A stretch of DNA of 64,000 bases from Siphonodentalium dalli (lineage: Eukaryota; Mollusca; Scaphopoda; Gadilida; Siphonodentaliidae): positions 105,924,278 through 105,988,277 of the forward strand of contig CP136069.1 in assembly GCA_032622095.1 (NCBI GenBank), in the 5' to 3' direction. How positions within the stretch are numbered: the stretch's first letter is position 1; every line of letters begins with the position of its first letter. A model generated the notes under the pieces. That model saw nothing but the letters and a program-made list of their open reading frames with translations, searched no databases and was not told the DNA's origin. This document shows, piece after piece, positions 57,977 to 64,000 of this stretch. Made by a program: the position numbers and the translations under genes.

Positions 57977-58080
57977 ATGAATTTCTCATCCCTAAATACA
58001 TATCGATTTCAAATATGGGTTTGATCCGATATATTTTAACATAGTTATGACCCTTTATAATTCAAGTAATTTACTATGCC

Positions 58081-58870
58081 CTGTGAGAGTTGAAGACAAA
58101 GTGACTTTACACAGTAATATGCCTTATTGGAATTGGACAATCTATAGATATGGAAACACAATACTCCCTGCTAAACCACTGGTCACTCCCAGAGCTGTGT
58201 ATCATCTGTCAAAGTGATTGATGATTCCTTATTCCAGTTTGTGTGCATTATTAATTTAATCCCCCTGTTGAAACAGCTTCATGGCATTAGTTAATTTACA
58301 CTTATTCTAAAAGAGTAAATAGGAATAGTCCATTGTTCATTTGTATGACTAGTTTATATGGCTGTTTAGAGAATTGTTGTTTACAGAGACACTGTTGTCT
58401 AAAGAGTTTTGTAGGTTAAGTTACCAAAATGGGCTTTAGAACATTGCAAAAATCACTGAGCTAATCTTGAAATTCAAGTGTCTTTATGCAACTGGGGTTC
58501 AGATATTTGATAAATTTTAATTTAAATAGAATTCCATAACTTCTGATTTAATATGCATGTCCTCTCTGGAATTTTCTAAATTAATTGCCAATTGGGAAAA
58601 TTAATGAGACATGGGTCAGATTTTAGAACACTGTTGATTGCCTGTTGATAAATTAAACAAAGTGATATGTTTTTAATCACTTCATGTCATCTGCCATGTA
58701 GAGAATGATTTGTTTGTTATCACAAGAGCCAGTCAGTCAGCCACCTCCAATATATCTCAGATTTAGGCATCTGTTATCAGACCCAACACATCACAACCTA
58801 ACATGTAACTACCAGAGAAAGCTGCACAACTGAGATCTATAAGGATATTTTGCAGAGAACACTCAGTCTT
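58081..58870. other. Unassigned AT-rich DNA
   Basis: No open frame or structure I can support. Confidence 0.5.
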
Positions 58871-59135
58871 GCTTGGATATTCTTGATTCTACTTGTTAAT
58901 ACCTGTGTGCATATTCTTGTCATGCTTGGATATTCTTGATTCTACCTGTTAATACCTGTGTGTATATTCTTGTCATGCTTGGATATTCTTGATTCTACCT
59001 GTTAATACCTGTGTGTATATTCTTGTCTTGCTTGGATATTCTTGATTCTACCTGTTAATACCTGTGTGCAGATTCTTGTCATGCTTGGATATTCTTGATT
59101 CTATCTGTTCATACCTGTGTGCAGATTCTTTTCTG
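58871..59135 (+). repeat. Minisatellite, five 53-bp units
   Basis: Units start at 58871, 58924, 58977, 59030 and 59083 with 'gcttggatattcttgattct', at an exact 53-bp period. They differ by only a few substitutions; the last unit is the most diverged ('tatctgttcat'). Confidence 0.9.
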
Positions 59136-59928
59136 CAGACTGTTCTTCGATCTTTCTACTCATCAATACTAATTAGAATGTATCTTGACAAGACTATTAG
59201 TAGTAATCAAGAGAAGTTCATCAACAACAAAATATGACTGACAATACTGGATTATTTTAAGTTATGATGTTTTCTATATTTCTGTGAAAGGATTGATATA
59301 TTTCAACATCATTGTGAGTAAAAAAAAATTTGCATAATTTTTCTCCCTAGCTGCCATCTTAGATTAGTATTGACTATATTATTTAGTGTACTTGCCATCA
59401 ATTTTATAATTTAAATAGACATGATTACACAAGTTTATATTGTCCTAAGTTTATCATTTATGAGAATTGTTTGCCACCGAGAGCAAGAAAATGTTTATAA
59501 TCCAGTAATAACCATGAAATAGAGCATTTCATATTTTCACACCAGTAGTGTCTTTCATATTGCTGATATGTCTTGCCAAAATGGGAAAGAATGATTAAGC
59601 CCCAAATAAATTCCAAGTGTATGTAATGCTCATGATATCAAAGATATGGCAGATGACTGCTATGTTTTTGACTAATTCACCCTAAAACATCTTGATGACA
59701 ATATGTTGATAGATCACATGCCAATTTGTAACAAAGCAGATAAATATAACTGCCCACTGTTTGTACATTCTCTTCAATTATTTTGAACTATAAAGTATGG
59801 TAAAGGAAATATTTTACTGTTACATTTCTTTAAGAAGTGACTTTTGCAGTAAATTGTTTTGTGTTGCCAGTTTTCAAGGCATGCTACTACCGATAGTTCC
59901 TGTTCTATAATTTGAGTATCTATAGTCC
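59136..59928. other. Unassigned AT-rich DNA
   Basis: No gene recognised; the minus-strand open frame overlapping 59774-60046 runs into the neighbouring foldback and is not credible. Confidence 0.5.
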
Positions 59929-60256
59929 TTAAAAGGGTATTGTACCCCAAATTGAGCCATTTATGGGACCATCTACTTTTATACTCAATAGAATATATAT
60001 ATGCAACAAATGAATAAGTTGATCTATGGGTTAGTGCAGAATCCACTCATGTGCTCTCTGAAAGATGCAAACAACATGGTAATTATAATGAAAATGAATT
60101 TATGGCTGCAGTCATAAAATCATTTTCATTATAATTACCATATTGTTTGTATGGTTCATAAAGCACATGTATGTATTTTGCACTAATTCATGGCTCAATT
60201 TCATTCATGTGTTGAATATATTATTTTGAGTGTAAAAGGAGATGGTACCCCTTTAA
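59929..60256. mobile_element. ~328-bp foldback MITE
   Basis: The ends read TTAAAAGGGTA and TTAAAGGGGTA inward. The arms share 'ttgagccat', 'ttagtgca', 'catgtgct' and, at the centre, a nearly perfect 'ggtaattataatgaaaatga' stretch (about 60078-60097, with its mirror at 60120-60139) around GCTGCAG. No coding content. The TTAA-like edges could be a TTAA target site, but this is not certain. Confidence 0.75.
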
Positions 60257-60479
60257 CGTGTTATTTTCTCAAAACCACTGAATTTCCAAGTGACACCAAA
60301 TGCTTATTTTCCTACTATAGCCAGAATATCAAAGTATATTATATGTATCTTATGTTGACATAAAATAACTTGGTTGTCTATACCGGTATATTAATTCTGA
60401 GATGTTCTTCATCTGACTATCTTATTTTCTAAGTAAAATGATCATAATGTTAATAGGTATTTTCTGGTTAATTTATATT

Positions 60480-61440
60480 TACAAAGCATTTTATTTGCAC
60501 CTCCCTCGTCCGATCATCACCAAACTTAATATGGATCTTCGGGGTGACCTCTAAATGGGAGCCATTAATATTTTCCGAAATTTGTTAAAATACATGGCCA
60601 CCAGCAACAATTTGGTTTAAAAAATTTAATCCATCGGCACACCCTCCAGCCCGCATTTATTGGAGAAATATTTTTGAAATTTACAGGTATGTTCAGGACC
60701 ACCTCTAGATGGGAGCTATCAAATTTGAACAATTTTCAATGAAAAACATGGGCACTGGCAGCCATCTTTTATTTTACTATTTGCGCAACTAAATCCTTTG
60801 ACACGCTCTACAGACCACATACGCCATCCCTCATCTGATCGTCACCAAACTTCATATGGATCTTTGAGTAACCTTAGATGAGAGACATACATTTTTAAAT
60901 TGTTGAAAAACATGGCCGTTTGAGCGACCTTTGATTTCACTCTTTATATAACTAAATATTTTGGCATACCCTACAGATGACATCCCTATTTGATCATCAC
61001 CATGGCCACCTCTAGCCATCTTGGATTTTACTCTTTGCATGACTAAATTCTTTGGCACACCCAAGATAACATCCCTCATCCGATCTTCACCTACAGATGA
61101 CATCCCTGTTTGATCATCACAATGGCCACCTCCAGCCATCTTGGATTTTACTCTTTGCATGACTAAATTCTTTGGCACACCCAAGATAACATCCCTCATC
61201 CGATCTTCACCAAACTATGTAAGGATCTTCGGGGGTGATTGACTGGCCATCAAATATTCCAATATCGGCCATCTTGGATTTAATTTATATATTTCTCTTC
61301 ATGTTGACATCAGCGGTATTATTACTTATGCATTTCAGCTGTTTGCATTCCTAATCGCTCCATTGACTGTAACACATGAAATTACCCCCTCCCCCTCCAA
61401 GTTGAGCCACAGTGTCATTGACACATTCTGATTTGAATTT
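60480..61440 (+). repeat. Dispersed repeat family, plus orientation, with a 120-bp tandem pair
   Basis: Diverged units carry 'cctc(c/a)tc(g/c)tccgatcatcaccaaact', 'atatggatctt', 'gacctcta(a/g)atgggag' and '(c/g)ccatcttggatttta'. Near the right end, 60971-61090 and 61091-61210 are almost identical 120-bp copies. The family ends near 'ctccattgactgtaacac(a)tga' (61361). The same repeat lies in the opposite orientation at 51940-53330. The minus-strand open frame 60852-61199 is a repeat translation. Confidence 0.7.
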
Positions 61441-61451
61441 CAACAATCTAA

Positions 61452-62201
61452 ATGTATGGTCTTTCCAGAATTAAGATTTCTATGATGCCACGAACGAAGA
61501 AAAAAACTGCTCAGATGAAAGCATTGGAGGAGAAAATAAGAAGAAAATCACAGAAGGGGCCCATATCAGCCTCTCCCAAAGATATGAGCCTTTCGTTATT
61601 AGTACCATCCATGGTTAAAATGGAGCATTCTTCAGGACCATCCATGGTTAAAATGGAGCAATCTTCAGGACCAGCCATGGTTAAAATGGCGCATGACACA
61701 AATTCACGACCAGCCATGGTTAATATGGCGCATGACACAAATTCACGACCAGCCATGGTTAAAATGGCGCATGACACAAATTCACGCCCAGCCATGGTTA
61801 AAATGGCGCATGACACAAATTCACGACCAACAATAGATCAACTGACATCAAACCTTCCACTACCAGGCATGGTTCAAATAATGAAAAAACCAACATCAGA
61901 AGCAGCTATGGTTCAACATCAAAGAAGTTCAGCTTCACTAACAGCCCATCCTGCTAATAATGACTCTCAACTTTTGTCTGTTTCATCAAACCCACAATGT
62001 TTTTGGTTCGAAAATGACAGTGATAGCCAGTTAGAAAGATTATCAAATGAACTTATCAAACAACTTGAATGGCAGAGAAAAAAAATTAAAGTAGCGCACC
62101 ATGTAGTACAACACGGAAAGAACAAAAACGGGATTATAATAGAACCTGCAGATCAGATCTATCCTTCAGAAAAATTGAGCGTGAAAAAGAAAATAATTTG
62201 A
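61452..62201 (+). CDS. Hypothetical repeat-containing basic protein
   Basis: A 249-aa open frame; the ATG at 61482 or 61485 ('MMPRTKKKT') is a likely true start. It opens with a very basic stretch, then six tandem short repeats: two of 11 aa (PSMVKMEHSSG type), then four of 13 aa (PAMVKMAHDTNSR type), spanning about residues 52-126. A Ser/Gln-rich middle follows, and a C-terminal 'SQLERLSNELIKQLEWQRKKI' helix that could be a coiled coil. No known domain is recognised. The reading frame shifts near 62170 into a second repeat array. It might be an exon of a host gene or an accessory protein of a mobile element; I cannot tell. Confidence 0.45.
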   Translation: MYGLSRIKISMMPRTKKKTAQMKALEEKIRRKSQKGPISASPKDMSLSLLVPSMVKMEHSSGPSMVKMEQSSGPAMVKMAHDTNSRPAMVNMAHDTNSRPAMVKMAHDTNSRPAMVKMAHDTNSRPTIDQLTSNLPLPGMVQIMKKPTSEAAMVQHQRSSASLTAHPANNDSQLLSVSSNPQCFWFENDSDSQLERLSNELIKQLEWQRKKIKVAHHVVQHGKNKNGIIIEPADQIYPSEKLSVKKKII

Positions 62202-62231
62202 AACGTCTCAGGAGGACTGATTCAAAGTTTC

Positions 62232-62566
62232 GGAAAGCTGAGAAAATTTCAGATAGTAAATCAAGAAAATAAAAACGATCTGATCCTGATGTTAGGAAAG
62301 CTGAGAAAATTTCAGATAGTAAATCAAGAAAAGAAAAACGATCTGATCCTGAAGTTAGGAAAGCTGAGAAAATTTCAGATAGTAAATCAAGAAAACAAAA
62401 ACGATCTGATCCTGAAATTAGGAAAGCTGAGAAAATTTCAGATAGTAAATCAAGAAAAGAAAAACGATCTGATCCTGATGTTAGGAAAGCTGAGAAAATT
62501 TCAGATAGTAAATCAAGAAAAGAAAAACGATCTGATCCTGATGTTAGGAAAGCTGAGAAAATTTGA
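62232..62566 (+). repeat. 63-bp coding-type minisatellite (21-aa unit)
   Basis: Five full units and a partial one start at 62232, 62295, 62358, 62421, 62484 and 62547. In the frame beginning at 62231 each encodes RKAEKISDSKSRKEKRSDPD plus one more residue, a charged unit. It is open in all but the first copy, which has TAA for GAA at about 62271. The frame ends at TGA near 62566. Charged 'KRSDPDVRKAE'-type repeats occur in N-terminal parts of some invertebrate transposon-encoded proteins, from memory. It is in a different frame from 61452-62201, so an indel or a splice may separate them. Confidence 0.75.
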
Positions 62567-62591
62567 TGTAAACAGTATTTATTCCATATAA

Positions 62592-63218
62592 TTCAATACA
62601 ATGTTACAAAATGTGAATCATGAATATGGGTTTATGGAGGGGATCCGACATCAAGCATAAAGCTTATGGGGGTCGTTTCCGATTACGTGTGAATAGGCCC
62701 ACACTGTGAGAAGGATAACATAATAATATAGGTAGTTAAGTTCATACTAATTTTAGAAGATCGTTGTTGGTATATATGTTACTTAGCTACTCACAGTGTG
62801 GGCTGGATCGATAGATATATCAAAATGAGATTTTTTTCTTATGGAATAATAGAAAGAAATTGATTGAAAATAGATTTAGTATATCGGAACGAAGTATAGA
62901 TCGGTATAGATAAGAGTGTGAGGTGACATATCAAACGTTTGTGAGTCTGATATGCAGTATAGGGAGGGGATGTGGGGAGTGTAAATGATAAGCTATTGCT
63001 TTTAATTTCTGCACTAATTTTGTGTTCTGACCTAGCATGTTTGCGTCCGAGCCGTCACCACTATCGATTGGATTTGTACGAATATATAATAGCATCAACA
63101 TTAATATTTATATTTCTCACGCGATTTTTGACGATATGCGTCGATTTGATAACTGTTAGATGATAGATGATATACATGTGCGTGGTTCAAGCGGAAGTCC
63201 TTGGTTTGTGGTCAAGAA
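62592..63218. other. Unassigned DNA, no gene recognised
   Basis: No supportable ORF. 'cacactgtgag' near 62700 and 'ctcacagtgtg' near 62792 form an 11-bp inverted pair about 80 bp apart, possibly a small foldback. Confidence 0.4.
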
Positions 63219-63705
63219 TTATTTAAATCTTTTTGTACGAATAATGTACTTCTGAACTTCTCGAAAAATCGTTATGTTATCTTCCTGAGACAGTTCATTA
63301 GAACCATGTAGAAGTATATTGGTGGTAATGTTACATATATCAGATAATTCGTTCATAAATAACAGTCGCTGTGCATTGTATGATTGGCATTCAATTAAAT
63401 AATGTTCTGTGTCCTCTACTTCACCACAGGTACACATGGGTTGGTCGGCAATGAAGTTAGAATATTTGTGGTAATTCAGATTGCTACAATTTAATCTGAG
63501 GCGGGCATGCAAAATTTGCGCTTCACGCGTGTTAGCGTGGTATAACCATTTAGAGGTCATCTGTCGTTTTGGTTCCAGAGAATTTGAGAAAGTTGCCAGT
63601 GAGTCCATGGCTACCTTGTTCGTGTCTAGGTTGTTCCACAAAATTGTTGTTGATGGGAGAAACGATTTTTTGTAATAGTCATACACACTAAATTCAAAGT
63701 TGGTA
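63219..63705 (-). pseudogene. LINE 4: 5'-truncated ORF2 C-terminus
   Basis: The minus-strand frame (155 aa from 63686, extendable upstream to about 63705) aligns by eye with the last part of LINE 3: 'SFLPSTTILWNNLD', 'RLRLNCSNLNYHKY', 'CTCGEVEDTEHYLIEC' and a shared ending 'VQKYI..TKRF'. It holds the CxC-x7-H-x4-C knuckle but no RT or endonuclease. The fragment is open to its natural stop, so either it is a recent 5'-truncated insertion or the foldback at 63706 has cut a longer copy. The 3' side to about 63170 may include its 3' UTR. Confidence 0.85.
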
Positions 63706-64000
63706 AATTAACCCCAAAAGTAGTTAAATTTTACTACTTTAGGTAGTTCGTATTCATCCCGCTACCTTGGGTGGTTAATTTTACTACCTGATGGGTAGGT
63801 AAAAAATTAAATACCTTTGGTAGTTAAAATAACTACATTCGGTAGTTAAAATAGCCCCCGGGGGGCTATTTTAACTACCCAACGGGAGGCAAATTTTTAA
63901 CTACTTTGGGTAGGGGGATGAATACGAACTACCCAGTAGTTAATTTTACTACCTGTGGGTGGTTGGAATTTTAACTACCTACGGGTAGTTAATCTGATAA
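63706..64000. mobile_element. Foldback element rich in GGTAGTTAAAAT, reaches the window edge
   Basis: Two arms mirror around 63860, where 'atagcccccggggggctat' is a perfect palindrome. 'ggtagttcgtattcatcc' near 63742 pairs with 'ggatgaatacgaactacc' near 63917. Within the arms 'ggtagttaa(a)at(t)' recurs every 25-40 bp in both orientations. It abuts the truncated LINE 4 and may continue past 64000. Confidence 0.75.

Larger units (their letters stand above)
56085..58080 (+). repeat. Diverged interspersed repeat interrupted by a hAT element
   Basis: It begins with a 'gtccgtctgtccgtccg' pyrimidine-rich stretch. It then has repeated blocks 'ataactc(a/g)a...atctgatcggaaccaaat' (about 56160, 56310 and 56900), 'atgggtttgatc(c/t)ga', 'gagttatg(a/g)ccctttt', and a second block type at 56440 and 56600 ('gtccgattgtgttcatattt'). 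The last unit is cut at 56945 by the hAT insertion and resumes at 57985. I associate this repeat type with bivalve genomes, from memory. Confidence 0.65.

Noticed and set aside
61511..61816. Minus-strand 101-aa repeat ORF (ILTMAGREF type)
   Set aside because: It is the antisense reading of the PAMVKMAHD repeat array; period-of-three repeats keep all frames open.
62289..62591. ORF with LGKLRKFQIVNQE repeats
   Set aside because: It is an alternative frame of the 63-bp array; the charged RKAEKISDSKSRK frame is more protein-like, though neither is proven.
1..64000. tRNA, rRNA or other structural RNA genes
   Set aside because: I saw no cloverleaf with A/B boxes and no rRNA-like conserved blocks, though a dedicated covariance search was not possible.

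Overview
This looks like repeat-dense nuclear DNA from a marine invertebrate, most likely a mollusc and perhaps a bivalve. The evidence is indirect. The DNA is AT-rich, with no prokaryotic gene order and no ribosome-binding sites. CR1-type LINEs carry esterase, PHD-finger and 2A-like segments. There is a BED-finger hAT derivative, many foldback elements, and a spaced repeat rich in 'ataactc...gatcggaaccaaat' of a kind I associate with bivalves. I found no convincing host gene. Nearly everything recognisable is mobile DNA or a repeat.

Layout. 1-4386: unassigned DNA with a few diverged repeats. 4387-37492: an old foldback element of about 1.5 kb. One of its arms is split by a 31,620-bp insertion (4519-36138) flanked by a perfect 6-bp duplication, GACCAC; the other arm (37362-37492 and inward) still shows the uninterrupted site. 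The giant insertion has inverted arms of several kb that start AGTAGTATAAAG. Between them lie two nearly identical 8.9-kb direct copies (12736-21558 and 21559-30500). Each copy contains a dead CR1 LINE (esterase ORF1; 2A-like + PHD + endonuclease + RT ORF2), a 0.55-kb palindrome-array MITE and a 1.1-kb higher-order repeat. The right arm (30603-36138) is inverted and lacks the LINE, the MITE and a 5.2-kb palindromic transposon found in the left arm, so it serves as an empty-site control for all three. A 128-bp perfect-arm hairpin (30475-30602) marks the fold point.

37493-48990: a second, decayed LINE. ORF1 has a coiled coil and ORF2 a canonical 2A motif, but they are broken by stops and frameshifts. 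It is split by a third LINE (about 42805-47842) that is open for 1092 codons apart from two TAG codons. 49000-56080: unassigned DNA, homopolymer tracts, minisatellites and a perfect hairpin. 56085-58080: a diverged repeat interrupted by a 1,031-bp hAT derivative with an exact 8-bp target duplication, retaining only the BED zinc-finger end of a transposase. 58100-64000: minisatellites, a foldback MITE, a repeat-rich hypothetical protein (61452-62566), a truncated LINE 3' end on the minus strand, and a foldback cut by the window edge.

Functionally the window is a stack of nested insertions rather than a set of cooperating genes. The most unusual object is the 31.6-kb element. Its 6-bp duplication and AG terminus resemble Polintons/Mavericks, but it has none of their recognisable genes. 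It consists of multi-kb arms, iterated subterminal motifs and an internally amplified core.
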